A DNA stretch of 64,000 bases from Amycolatopsis sp. MtRt-6 (GTDB lineage: Bacteria > Actinomycetota > Actinomycetes > Mycobacteriales > Pseudonocardiaceae). The stretch covers positions 62,001 to 126,000 of the forward strand of contig NZ_JADWPD010000024.1 in NCBI RefSeq assembly GCF_017308975.1, read 5' to 3'. This document shows positions 52,580 to 60,768 of the stretch, piece after piece. Made by a program: the position numbers and the translations under genes. The notes under the pieces are model-generated. The model was not told the origin of the DNA. It saw only the letters and a list, made by a program, of their open reading frames with translations, and did no database searches. Each line of letters begins with the position of its first letter. Within the stretch, counting starts at the first letter, position 1.

Positions 52580-52591
52580 CGAACCGGTTCG
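52580..52591. promoter_or_regulatory. LacI operator copy O3
   Basis: CGAACCGGTTCG, a perfect 12-bp palindrome identical to the core of the sites at the lacI/ABC promoter. It lies 38 bp after the SGNH stop, about 1.2 kb from the main operators. Confidence 0.5.
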
Positions 52592-52596
52592 CCGGT

Positions 52597-52649
52597 GTCG
52601 CGAATGACTCATTCGGGACGCCGGAGGTCCCCCATGAGTCATTCGCGAC
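52597..52649. terminator. Long nested palindrome between SGNH hydrolase and LacI genes
   Basis: Perfect 16-base arms (52597-52612, GTCGCGAATGACTCAT, and its complement 52634-52649) flank a 21-base centre that holds a smaller GGGAC/GTCCC pair. It lies between convergent genes and could end transcription both ways; it also looks like a dispersed palindromic element. Confidence 0.6.
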
Positions 52650-52674
52650 GCTTCTCCCTCGGTGTTACGCCCGG

Positions 52675-53688
52675 TCAGCCCCGCCGCCGGGCGCCCGTGC
52701 TCGACCGCAACGAGATCGGCGGCTCCAGCAACGCGTGCCGCGGCTCCGCGCCCGCGTCCGCTATCTGGGCCAGCAGCAGATCCACCGCCAGCTTCCCCAG
52801 CTCCACCGCCGGCACGTCCGCCGCCGTCAGTGGCGGGTGGAAGTCCTCCGCCAGGCGCTCCGCGATCACGCCCGTCAACGAAAAGTCGCGCGGCACCTCC
52901 AGGCCCGCCCGGTGCAGGGCGCGCTGGACCCCCGGCAGTGCCGCTTCGTTGATCGTCACCGCCGCCGTCACCGAAGGCCACTGCGTCCGGATCTGCTCGA
53001 AGCAGGCCAGGCCCGCCGCCGCTTCGTCCGCGCAGCACACCGTCCGCGCGATCAGGCCGCGGGCCGCCGTGGCGTCCAGGAAACCCGTGGCCGACCGCAG
53101 GGCCGGGCCGTAACCCGCCGCCACCAGCTCCGCCGATCGGTTGATCAGCACCACCTCTTCGTGGCCGAGATCCGCCAGGTGGTGGACGCAGCGGGTGATC
53201 AACGCGCCGTAGTCGACGTCGACCCACCAGGATGCTCCCGGGTGCTCCACGTGGCCGATCGTCACGAACGGGAGACTGGCCTGGCTCAGCCGCTCGACCC
53301 GGGGGTCCTCGAGGAGGATCTCCATCAGGATCACCCCGTCGACCCGCCGTCCGGTCACGATGCGCTCGAACGAGCGGTCGTGGTCTCCGCCGCTGGGGGA
53401 CAGCAGGACGTCGAGGTCGTGGGCCGCCGCCGCGTCGACCACGCTGCCGACGAAGCCCAGCTGGACGTCCGTCAGCCGGCGGCTGGCCGGCGGGACCACC
53501 AGGCCCAGCGTGCGCGTGCGGCCTTCGGCCAGGGCCCGGGCGCTGGCGTTGGGGCGGTAGCCGAGCTCGCTGATCACGTCGTTGATGCGCTGCACGGTGG
53601 CCGCCGACACCGGGCGCTTGCCGCTCAGCGCGTACGACACGGTGCTGCGCGAAACCCCCGCGCGCCGCGCGATCTCCCCGATGTTCAT
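52675..53688 (-). CDS. LacI family repressor of the sugar ABC operon
   Basis: A 337-residue regulator starting MNIGEIARRAGVSRSTVSYALSGKRPVSAATVQRINDVI at ATG 53688: LacI HTH and hinge helix (YRPNASARALAEGRTRTLGLV), then a periplasmic-binding-protein-like sensor domain (FVTIGHVEHPGASWWVDVDYGALITRCVHHLADLGHEEVVLI). Two palindromes in its own promoter region match its probable binding site. It diverges from the ABC importer operon and should release it when the cognate oligosaccharide enters. Confidence 0.92.
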   Translation of the reverse strand: MNIGEIARRAGVSRSTVSYALSGKRPVSAATVQRINDVISELGYRPNASARALAEGRTRTLGLVVPPASRRLTDVQLGFVGSVVDAAAAHDLDVLLSPSGGDHDRSFERIVTGRRVDGVILMEILLEDPRVERLSQASLPFVTIGHVEHPGASWWVDVDYGALITRCVHHLADLGHEEVVLINRSAELVAAGYGPALRSATGFLDATAARGLIARTVCCADEAAAGLACFEQIRTQWPSVTAAVTINEAALPGVQRALHRAGLEVPRDFSLTGVIAERLAEDFHPPLTAADVPAVELGKLAVDLLLAQIADAGAEPRHALLEPPISLRSSTGARRRG

Positions 53689-53710
53689 GCCACTCCTGAC
53701 CCCGGTGCTC

Positions 53711-53722
53711 AGAACCGGTTCG
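53711..53722. promoter_or_regulatory. LacI operator copy O1
   Basis: AGAACCGGTTCG, one base off the CGAACCGGTTCG palindrome, 23 bp upstream of the lacI start codon; suits autoregulation. Confidence 0.55.
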
Positions 53723-53785
53723 ATCGTAGTACACGCAGTATTGCGCAGGAGCGCCTTCGCGGTTTACGGTGACGCCGCTCGGCCG

Positions 53786-53803
53786 CATCGAACCGGTTCG
53801 ATG
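53786..53803. promoter_or_regulatory. LacI operator copy O2 (main site)
   Basis: A perfect 18-bp palindrome, CATCGAACC-GGTTCGATG, 44 bp before the start of the binding-protein gene and 78 bp (centre to centre) from O1. Confidence 0.7.
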
Positions 53804-53847
53804 ATCTCGAGCGCCGTCGTCGCAGATGCCGACCGGAAGGACCTCCC

Positions 53848-55077
53848 ATGAAGCGTCACCTCCTCGTCCGGCTGCTGTCGGTCGCCGTCGCCGCGACGAC
53901 GCTGGCCGCCTGCTCCTCCGGGACGGCGCCCTCCGCCGCCGGCGGTACCTTCACCGTCTGGGACCCCTACCCGCAGTTCGACGCGAGCTCCGCGTGGGCG
54001 AAGGTCGTCGACAAGTGCGGTGCCGACGCTCGCGTCAAGATCGCGCGGCAGGCCTTCGACACGACCGACCTCACGAACAAGGTGCTGCTCGCCGCCCAGC
54101 AGGGCACCGCGCCGAACGTCCTCGTCGTCGACAACCCCGTCGTCTCCACCCTGGCCGAGGGCGGGGTGCTGAAGTCCAATGCGGACACCGGGCTCGACAC
54201 CGCGCAGGTCGCGCCCAACCTGCTCGCCGCCGGCGACGTCAAGGGCCAGGTCTACGGCGTCCCGATCGGCGCGAACACGCTCGCCCTCTACTACAACAAG
54301 GCCGTGCTGACCGCGGCCGGCGTCGACCCGGCGTCGGTGCGGGACTGGGCGAGCCTCGACGCGGCACTGGCCAAGGTGCACGCCGCGGGCAAGAAGGGCA
54401 TCACGTTCTCCGCCATCGGCACCGAGGAAGGCAGCTTCCAGTTCCTGCCGTGGTTCTGGGGCGCGGGCGCCAACCTCACCGACCTGGCCTCGGCCGGCGC
54501 CGTCGCCGCGCTCGCGCAGTGGAAGTCCTGGCTGGACAAGGGATACGCCCCCAACTCGGTGATCGGCAACACGCAGACCACCAGCTGGCAGGAGTTCGCG
54601 ACGGGCGACTACGCCTTCGCCGAAAACGGCACCTGGCAGCTGCAGAACGCGAAGAAGGCCGGCTTCGAGTACGGCGTCCTGGAGATCCCGGCGCGCACCG
54701 GGGGCGCGGCCCCGGCGCCGACCGGCGGCGAGTTCGTCACCGTGCCCGCCCAGAGCGGCCCGGACGCCGAGAAGACCGCGGGCAAGATCGCGTCCTGCCT
54801 GACCAGCCCGGCCAACGTCCTCGACTCCGACACCGCGCTGACCTACGTCTCCGCCGTGCCGTCCGTGCAGGAGAAGCAGGTCGCCGCCCAGCCGGAGCTG
54901 AAGGTGTGGGTCGACGCGGTCAAGGTCGCGAAGGGCCGTACCGGCGACAACCTCGGCACCCGGTACCCGCGGATCTCCGAACCGCTCTGGGGCGCCGTGC
55001 AGGCCGCGCTCACCGGCGCGAAGACGCCGGACGCCGCGCTCGCGGCCGCGCAGGCGACCGCCGCCGCGGCGAAGTAG
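53848..55077 (+). CDS. Sugar ABC transporter substrate-binding lipoprotein
   Basis: A 409-residue cluster-B type binding protein starting MKRHLLVRLLSVAVAATTLAACSSG at ATG 53848; LAAC is the lipobox, so it is anchored outside the membrane. GTFTVWDPYPQFDASSAW, VYGVPIGANTLALYYNKAVLTAAGVDP and FATGDYAFAENGTWQLQNAKKAG are usual for oligosaccharide binders. It is the first gene of the importer operon under the LacI operators. Confidence 0.92.
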   Translation: MKRHLLVRLLSVAVAATTLAACSSGTAPSAAGGTFTVWDPYPQFDASSAWAKVVDKCGADARVKIARQAFDTTDLTNKVLLAAQQGTAPNVLVVDNPVVSTLAEGGVLKSNADTGLDTAQVAPNLLAAGDVKGQVYGVPIGANTLALYYNKAVLTAAGVDPASVRDWASLDAALAKVHAAGKKGITFSAIGTEEGSFQFLPWFWGAGANLTDLASAGAVAALAQWKSWLDKGYAPNSVIGNTQTTSWQEFATGDYAFAENGTWQLQNAKKAGFEYGVLEIPARTGGAAPAPTGGEFVTVPAQSGPDAEKTAGKIASCLTSPANVLDSDTALTYVSAVPSVQEKQVAAQPELKVWVDAVKVAKGRTGDNLGTRYPRISEPLWGAVQAALTGAKTPDAALAAAQATAAAAK

Positions 55078-55084
55078 GCCGCTC

Positions 55085-56029
55085 GTGCTGGACACCCGTC
55101 AGCCGGTCACCGCCCGGCCGGCCGCGCGAGCGCCCCACCGGGCCGGACGGCGCCGGCAGCAACTCCTCGCGTGGGCGTTCCTCACCCCGCTCGTCGCCTA
55201 CCTCCTGCTCTGCTACGGCTATCCGCTGGTGACGAACATCGACCTCAGCCTGCGCAACTACACCGTCCGCACCTTCGTGCACGGCGGGGCGCCGCTGGTC
55301 TGGTTCGACAACTACGCGGGAGTGTTCACCGATCCGACCTTCCGGACGGCCCTGCTCAACACGTTCGTCTTCACGGCCGCGTCGCTGCTCTTCCAGTACG
55401 GCATCGGCCTGGCGATGGCGGTGTTCTTCGCCCGCCACTTCCGCCTGGGGCCGACGCTGCGGGCGCTGTTCCTCGTGCCCTGGCTGCTGCCGCTGATCGT
55501 CTCGGGGTCGACCTGGGCGTGGCTGCTCAACAGCGAGTCCGGCGTGGTCAACTCGGTGCTGGGCTGGTTCGGCGCCGGCCGGATCGACTGGCTGACGTCG
55601 CCGTCGTGGGCGCTGGTCTCGGTGATCATCGCCAACATCTGGATCGGCGTGCCGTTCAACCTCGTGGTGCTGCACAGCGGCCTGCAGAACATCCCGGCCG
55701 AGGTGTACGAAGCGGCGTCGCTCGACGGCGCCGGGGCGTGGCAGCGCTTCCGGCACGTCACCTTCCCGCTGCTGCGGCCGGTTTCGGCGATCACCCTGCT
55801 GCTGGGGCTGGTCTACACGCTGAAGGTGTTCGACGTCATCTGGATCATGACCAGGGGCGGCCCCGGCGGGTCGTCGACCACGCTGGCCACCTGGTCCTAC
55901 CAGCTCGGGTTCGGCAGCATGCTCCCGCGGTTCGGGCCCAGCGCCGCTGTCGGCAACGTGCTCATCCTGCTGGCGCTGGTCGCCGGGCTGCTCTACATCC
56001 GCGCGCAGCGCAGGCAGGAGGCAGTGTGA
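55085..56029 (+). CDS. Sugar ABC transporter permease 1 (MalF-like)
   Basis: A 314-residue permease with six helices starting at GTG 55085. The ATPase-docking EAA loop is EVYEAASLDGAGAWQRFRHVTFPLL. It pairs with the next permease, whose start overlaps the stop here as GTGA. No ATPase gene is present in the operon, so a shared MsiK-type ATPase is likely. Confidence 0.92.
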   Translation: MLDTRQPVTARPAARAPHRAGRRRQQLLAWAFLTPLVAYLLLCYGYPLVTNIDLSLRNYTVRTFVHGGAPLVWFDNYAGVFTDPTFRTALLNTFVFTAASLLFQYGIGLAMAVFFARHFRLGPTLRALFLVPWLLPLIVSGSTWAWLLNSESGVVNSVLGWFGAGRIDWLTSPSWALVSVIIANIWIGVPFNLVVLHSGLQNIPAEVYEAASLDGAGAWQRFRHVTFPLLRPVSAITLLLGLVYTLKVFDVIWIMTRGGPGGSSTTLATWSYQLGFGSMLPRFGPSAAVGNVLILLALVAGLLYIRAQRRQEAV

Positions 56030-56850
56030 TCGGGCGCTGGGTGATCCGCCGCTGGCGCACCGCGGTGGGGCTCGTCCTCACCGCCGTGATGCTGTTCCCC
56101 GTCTACTGGATGGTCAACGTCTCGCTGACGCCGGCCTCGCGGATGCGCAAGTCGCCGCCCGACTGGTTCCCCGCCGCGCCGACGTTCGAGGGCTACGAGC
56201 GGGTCCTGCGCGAACAGCTCCCGTACTTCGCCACCAGCTTGTTCGTCGCGCTCGGCACCGTGGCGCTGACGTTGGCCCTGGCCGCGCCTTCGGCGTACGC
56301 GCTGGCCAAGCTGCGCCCGCGCGGGCACCGGGCGCTGGGGTTCGTGCTGCTCGTCGCCCAGATGATCCCCGGCATCATCATGGCGCTGGGCTTCTACGGC
56401 AGCTACGTCACCCTCGGCATCACGAACACCGCGTGGGGACTGATCCTCGCCGACTCGACGATCGCGGTGCCGTTCGCCGTGCTCATCCTCACCTCGTTCA
56501 TGGCTTCGGTGCCGGACGAGCTCGTCCAGGCGGCCACCATCGACGGCGCGGGCGCGGTGCGCGCGTTCTGGTCGGTGGTGCTGCCCGCCAGCCGCAACGG
56601 GGTGGTGACGGCGGGCCTGTTCTCGTTCCTGTGGGCCTGGTCGGACTTCGTCTTCGCGGCGACGCTCGACGGCGGCGGCTCGTTGCAGCCGCTGACCCTC
56701 GGGATCTACCGCTACATCGGCAACAACAACCAGGAGTGGAACTCCATCATGGCGACGGCGGTGGTCGCCTCGGTGCCCGCCGCCGTGCTCCTGGTGCTGG
56801 CGCAGCGCTTCGTCGCCGCCGGCGTGACCGCGGGCGCCGTCAAGGACTGA
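56026..56850 (+). CDS. Sugar ABC transporter permease 2 (MalG-like)
   Basis: A 274-residue permease starting at GTG 56026, with six helices and the docking loop DELVQAATIDGAGAVRAFWSVVLPASRNG. It has the MalG-type N-terminus (AVGLVLTAVMLFPVYWMVNVSLTPASRM). Translation is coupled to permease 1. Confidence 0.92.
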   Translation: MIGRWVIRRWRTAVGLVLTAVMLFPVYWMVNVSLTPASRMRKSPPDWFPAAPTFEGYERVLREQLPYFATSLFVALGTVALTLALAAPSAYALAKLRPRGHRALGFVLLVAQMIPGIIMALGFYGSYVTLGITNTAWGLILADSTIAVPFAVLILTSFMASVPDELVQAATIDGAGAVRAFWSVVLPASRNGVVTAGLFSFLWAWSDFVFAATLDGGGSLQPLTLGIYRYIGNNNQEWNSIMATAVVASVPAAVLLVLAQRFVAAGVTAGAVKD

Positions 56851-56876
56851 GCCCCCTTCCGAAAGGACGACTCCCT

Positions 56877-58583
56877 GTGCCCACGGGTGATCAGGCATTC
56901 TCGCTGCGGGAAATCCCGTTCAGCTACCCGGGATCGTGGTTCGACGTCTCCCCGGTGGTGGCCGAAGCCACCTACGCGGACGACCTCCACCTGGTGTCCC
57001 ACCGCCACGGCATGCACGCCGTCCTGGCCCTCGTGCCGGAAAGCGGCGGGGAGCCCGCGGCGGTGCCGTCCGGTGCCACGCCGGCGGAGCTGACCTGGGG
57101 TGCCGGTGACCGGCGGATCGCGGCGGCGTTCGCCGGCCCGGAAGCGCTCCGGATCGCCGGGCGTGGCCTCGAGCTGCGGATCCGGGCGGCCGAGCCGACG
57201 CTGACGCCGTTCGCCGGCACGTACTTCTTCACCGATCCGATCGACGGTTCGGCCGTCTTCACCTCCTACGAAACCGGCTGCCGCTACCGCGTCACCGTCC
57301 TTTCCGGACAGACGCGGCACGTCGGCGCCGAAGCTCTGGGCACGGCCGAGCGCGCCGTCGTCGTGAGCGGGGACGCCTGGGAGGTGGTGATCGAGGAGCT
57401 GCCCGGCACCCGCGAGCCGTACGCGCCGGCGTCGGCGTTCGACGACGTGGTCGCCGCCGCCCGGACCGAGTTCGCCGCTTTCGCCGATTCGGTGGCGCCG
57501 TGGCGCAGCGAGCGCACGCCGGCCGCCGAGCTCGCCTGCTACGTGCTCTGGTCGGCCATCGTGGCGCCCGCCGGGTTCGTCGGCCGGCCGGCCGTGCTGA
57601 TGTCGAAGCACTGGATGGACAAGGTGTGGAGCTGGGACCACTGCTTCACCGCGCTCGCGCTGGCCGGGGGCCGGCCGGAGCTGGCCTGGCACCAGTTCCA
57701 GGTCGTCTTCGACCACCAGGACGACCGGGGCGCGCTGCCCGACTCGATCACCCACGCCGAGGTGCTGCGCAACTTCGTCAAGCCGCCCGTCCACGGCTGG
57801 GCGCTGAGCCGCCTGCGCGGCCGCCTGCCCGGTGGCCTGCCCGAACCCGGGCTCGCCTACCGGCAGCTGACGGCGTGGACGAGGTACTGGCTCGACCACC
57901 GCCGGGTGCCCGGCGGGCCGTTCGCCCACTACGAACACGGCAACGACAGCGGCTGGGACAACGCGACGCCGTTCGCGCGGCGGCGGCTCGTGCAGACACC
58001 CGACCTCGCCGCGTTCCTCGTGCTGCAGCTGAAGGAACTCGCCGTGCTGGCGGCCGGGCAGGGCGATGCCGAGGCCGCCGCGCGGTGGGCGGCCGAAGCG
58101 GACAGCATGCTGGCCTCCCTGCTGGGCGAGCTGTGGGACGGCACGAAGTTCGTCAGCCGCTCGGCGGCGACCGGGGCGGCGCAGTCCGGCGCGAGCCTCC
58201 TGGAGCTGATGCCGATCGTCCTCGGCGAGCACCTGCCGCCGGACGTCCGGGACCAGGTCGTCGCCGGGCTGGAGGCGCACCTGACGGACATCGGGCTGGC
58301 GACCGAGCGGCCGGAGTCCGAGTGCTACGAGGCCGACGGCTACTGGCGCGGGCCGGTGTGGGCGCCGGTCACCGTGCTGATCGAGGACGGCCTCCGCCGG
58401 GCCGGCGCGACGGAGCTCGCCGACCGCGTCAGCGCCCGGTTCCGCGCGGTGTGCGAAAAGTCCGGGTTCGCCGAGAACTTCGACGCGCTGACCGGTGACG
58501 GCCTGCGCGACCGTGCCTACACGTGGACGGCCGCCGCCTACCTCCTGCTCGCCGCGGCCGCCGAAGCCCGATCCGAGTCGTGA
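56877..58583 (+). CDS. GH63/trehalase-like glycoside hydrolase, cytoplasmic
   Basis: A 568-residue protein starting at GTG 56877 (VPTGDQAFSLREIPFSYPGSW) behind GAAAGGA, without a signal peptide. An N-terminal beta domain precedes an (alpha/alpha)6 barrel with KVWSWDHCFTALALAGGRPELAWHQFQVVFDHQDDRGALPDSITH, HYEHGNDSGWDNATPF (general acid region) and ECYEADGYWRGPVWAPV. These motifs are shared by GH63 and related alpha-glycosidases, including glucosyl- and mannosylglycerate hydrolases. As last gene of the importer operon it should cut the imported sugar inside the cell. Confidence 0.82.
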   Translation: MPTGDQAFSLREIPFSYPGSWFDVSPVVAEATYADDLHLVSHRHGMHAVLALVPESGGEPAAVPSGATPAELTWGAGDRRIAAAFAGPEALRIAGRGLELRIRAAEPTLTPFAGTYFFTDPIDGSAVFTSYETGCRYRVTVLSGQTRHVGAEALGTAERAVVVSGDAWEVVIEELPGTREPYAPASAFDDVVAAARTEFAAFADSVAPWRSERTPAAELACYVLWSAIVAPAGFVGRPAVLMSKHWMDKVWSWDHCFTALALAGGRPELAWHQFQVVFDHQDDRGALPDSITHAEVLRNFVKPPVHGWALSRLRGRLPGGLPEPGLAYRQLTAWTRYWLDHRRVPGGPFAHYEHGNDSGWDNATPFARRRLVQTPDLAAFLVLQLKELAVLAAGQGDAEAAARWAAEADSMLASLLGELWDGTKFVSRSAATGAAQSGASLLELMPIVLGEHLPPDVRDQVVAGLEAHLTDIGLATERPESECYEADGYWRGPVWAPVTVLIEDGLRRAGATELADRVSARFRAVCEKSGFAENFDALTGDGLRDRAYTWTAAAYLLLAAAAEARSES

Positions 58584-58876
58584 GCCCCGATCCGTCGAAA
58601 CGCATCGACAATGCCGCATTGCGCGGGGTTGCCTGGTGGTGTGCGAAAACGTGGGTGAATTCGACGAAATCGAAAACAGTGGTCGCGTCGAATTCGTCGA
58701 AGTATTCTTCGCCGGTATTCGATCGATGCTGGTCGAATGCGGGTAAATCACACACCGTATCTTGACCGGCACGGAAGCGGCCTGCGATAGTCGTCCCACT
58801 CCCGTTCACGCCGCGCCGGCGGTGAATACGTCGTCGAAACGATTCGACATCGAGTCAACCGGGAAAGGACGAATCA
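58584..58876. other. Gene-free stretch of 293 bp, lower GC
   Basis: No credible coding frame. It is visibly richer in A/T, with repeated GTCGAA and GAATTCG words, and contains the promoter at 58762-58791 for the endoglucanase gene. Confidence 0.55.
58762..58791 (+). promoter_or_regulatory. Promoter of the GH12 gene
   Basis: TTGACC (58762-58767), 18 bp, GATAGT (58786-58791), 85 bp before the ATG at 58877. Confidence 0.5.
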
Positions 58877-59569
58877 ATGCACAACGTGGTGCGTTCCCTG
58901 CTGGTCTCACTGACCGCGGCCGCCGTGGTGGCGACCACTGCCGGGGTGGCCGAGGCCGCCACCTGGTCGTCTTCGGACAAATGGGCGACCTGGTCCAACG
59001 GCGGGTACACCGTCCGCAACAACGTCTGGGGCAGCGGGGCCGGCCCGCAGTCGATCTGGGCGAACTCCTACGGCAACTGGGGAGTGTGGGCGGACCACCC
59101 GAACACGGGCGGGGTCAAGTCGTACCCGCACTCGGCGAAGAACGTCGGCCGGACGCTCGGTTCGCTGCGCCAGGTTTCCAGCAGTTTCAACGTGAGCCGC
59201 CCGGGCAGTGGCGCTTACGCGACGGCTTATGACATCTGGGCGAACAACAACGCCTACGAAATCATGCTGTGGATGAACAAGCAGGGCGCGGTCGGCGCGA
59301 TCGGCACCAAGCAGACGACGGCGAGCGTCGGCGGCCACACCTGGGACGTCTACCGGGGATCGAACGGGTCGAACGCGGTGTTCTCGTTCCTGCGCACGTC
59401 GAACACCAACGCCGGCACGGTCGACATCCTCGCGGTCATGAACTGGATCAAGGCCCGCGGCTGGTTCGGCGACGTGACCCTCGGCGAAGTGCAATTCGGC
59501 TTCGAAATCACGTCGTCTTCGGGTGGGTTGAACTTCACGTCCAACAGTTATTCGGTCACGGCTTCCTGA
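58877..59569 (+). CDS. Secreted GH12 endoglucanase/xyloglucanase
   Basis: A 230-residue exported beta-jelly-roll enzyme starting MHNVVRSLLVSLTAAAVVATTAGVAEAATW at ATG 58877; cleavage is expected after AEA. The nucleophile Glu is in NNAYEIMLWMNKQG and the acid/base Glu in VQFGFEITSSSGG. No binding module follows. It cuts beta-1,4-glucan chains in cellulose or xyloglucan outside the cell, complementing the arabinofuranosidase and esterase nearby. Confidence 0.92.
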   Translation: MHNVVRSLLVSLTAAAVVATTAGVAEAATWSSSDKWATWSNGGYTVRNNVWGSGAGPQSIWANSYGNWGVWADHPNTGGVKSYPHSAKNVGRTLGSLRQVSSSFNVSRPGSGAYATAYDIWANNNAYEIMLWMNKQGAVGAIGTKQTTASVGGHTWDVYRGSNGSNAVFSFLRTSNTNAGTVDILAVMNWIKARGWFGDVTLGEVQFGFEITSSSGGLNFTSNSYSVTAS

Positions 59570-59578
59570 CCCCGGCCT

Positions 59579-59621
59579 CCCCTGCTCCTCGTCCCAGCCC
59601 ACCGGCGGCGAGGAGCGGGGG
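59579..59621 (+). terminator. Hairpin terminator of the GH12 gene
   Basis: Thirteen-pair stem (59579-59591 with 59609-59621, core GCTCCTCG/CGAGGAGC, one G-T pair), 17-base loop, 9 bp after the stop. Confidence 0.65.
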
Positions 59622-59707
59622 ACACCACCCGGATTTCCCTTGAAGACCGAGCTGCTCGGCCACGACCCGGCGTAAGGCCCGGGGGTTGCCGATGAGAAGG
59701 TGGACCG

Positions 59708-60094
59708 ATGGAACCGGGTGACGTGGCGCGGAAAGCGCTGGCTTGCGTACGGATCTTCAACGGCGCGGTCGGGCTGCTCGCGCCTGCCCGGATGGCGGCG
59801 AGCCTGGGCGGCGCGCCGGGGGAGGACCGGCGGTTCGGCTACCCCGCGCGCATGTTCGGCATCCGTACCCTGGTCCTCGGTGCGGACCTGCTGCTGCTGA
59901 AGGCCGACGACCCGGCGGCCCGGCGGATCCTGCGGCAGGCGGTGCTGATCCACGCGACGGACACCGCGGCCGCCGCCTACGCCGGTGCGCGGGGTGAGCT
60001 CCAGGGCAAGGCCGCGAAGCTCACCGTCGCCATCTCCGCCGTCAACACCGCGCTGGCGGTGATTTCGCTCGCGACCGCGAAGCCGCGCGGCTGA
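59708..60094 (+). CDS. Small uncharacterised membrane-associated protein
   Basis: A 128-residue protein starting MEPGDVARKALACVRIFNGAVGLLAPARMAASLGGAPG at ATG 59708 behind GAAGG. FGYPARMFGIRTLVLGADLLLL and KAAKLTVAISAVNTALAVISLATA are hydrophobic helices. Proteins of this type are common in actinobacteria as single genes without a known role. Its stop lies in a hairpin shared with the convergent TetR gene. Confidence 0.65.
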   Translation: MEPGDVARKALACVRIFNGAVGLLAPARMAASLGGAPGEDRRFGYPARMFGIRTLVLGADLLLLKADDPAARRILRQAVLIHATDTAAAAYAGARGELQGKAAKLTVAISAVNTALAVISLATAKPRG

Positions 60095-60103
60095 CGCGGC
60101 TTC
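60079..60103. terminator. Hairpin shared by two convergent genes
   Basis: Nine-base arms GAAGCCGCG (60079-60087) and CGCGGCTTC (60095-60103), 7-base loop, spanning the ends of both genes. Confidence 0.55.
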
Positions 60104-60683
60104 AGCGGTTCACGCGCAGCGCGTCGACAATCAGGTCGAGCATCCGGCCGGTCCGCTCGGCGTCGCCCTCGTCCGGGGACGCCGTCGACAGGAACACGCC
60201 GAGCAGGAGCAGCGTGACGTCCTCCGGGTCGGCGCCGGCGCGCAGCGTGCCCGCTTTCGCGCCCGCGTCGAGGATCGTGCCGATCGCGGCGACGATGCGC
60301 TGCCGCGTCGCCGGCGTCGCGATGCGGCCCGACGCGACGCTCGCGCGGAGGACGTCCGCCATCCCGCGCTTGGTCGCCACGAAGGCCGCATAGCGGTCCA
60401 TCCACGCGCGCAGGGCTTCCTCGGGTGGGAGGGTGCCGAGCAGGACCGGCGCGCCGGCGGTGACGTCGTCGAGTTCCGCCGCGTAGACGGCTTCGACGAG
60501 TGCCTCGCGGGTCGGGAAGTGCCGGTACAGCGTCCCGATCCCGACTCCGGCCTCGCGGGCGACGGCTTCGAGCGCGACGGTCCCGTCGGCGGTGGCGAAC
60601 GCGGCTCGCGCGACCGCGACGAGCTTGTCCCGGTTGCGGCGTGCGTCCGAGCGCACCGGACGGGAAGGATCGGGCGAAGGCAA
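60102..60683 (-). CDS. TetR family regulator of the aldo/keto reductase gene
   Basis: A 193-residue regulator if TTG 60683 is the start (LPSPDPSRPVRSDARRNRDKLVAVA); GTG 60656 is the alternative. The HTH is VALEAVAREAGVGIGTLYRHFPTREALVEAVY. The ligand domain (SbtR-like: WMDRYAAFVATKRGMADVLRASVASGRIATPATRQRI) resembles the TetR at 21990. It diverges from an aldo/keto reductase gene with two matching operators between. Confidence 0.9.
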   Translation of the reverse strand: MPSPDPSRPVRSDARRNRDKLVAVARAAFATADGTVALEAVAREAGVGIGTLYRHFPTREALVEAVYAAELDDVTAGAPVLLGTLPPEEALRAWMDRYAAFVATKRGMADVLRASVASGRIATPATRQRIVAAIGTILDAGAKAGTLRAGADPEDVTLLLLGVFLSTASPDEGDAERTGRMLDLIVDALRVNR

Positions 60684-60702
60684 AGCGGAGGCACCTCCGG
60701 TT
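60683..60702. promoter_or_regulatory. TetR operator 1, aldo/keto reductase region
   Basis: AAGCGGAGG-CA-CCTCCGGTT, arms matching at 8 of 9 positions, touching the likely TetR start codon. Confidence 0.6.
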
Positions 60703-60718
60703 GTGCTACGGTCGGCTC

Positions 60719-60738
60719 AAGCGGAGGTTCCTCCGCTT
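60719..60738. promoter_or_regulatory. TetR operator 2, aldo/keto reductase region
   Basis: AAGCGGAGG-TT-CCTCCGCTT, a perfect 9-bp inverted repeat, 36 bp (centre to centre) from operator 1 and 30 bp before the ATG at 60769. Confidence 0.65.
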
Positions 60739-60768
60739 CACCATCATCGCACGAGGACGGGGACACCC

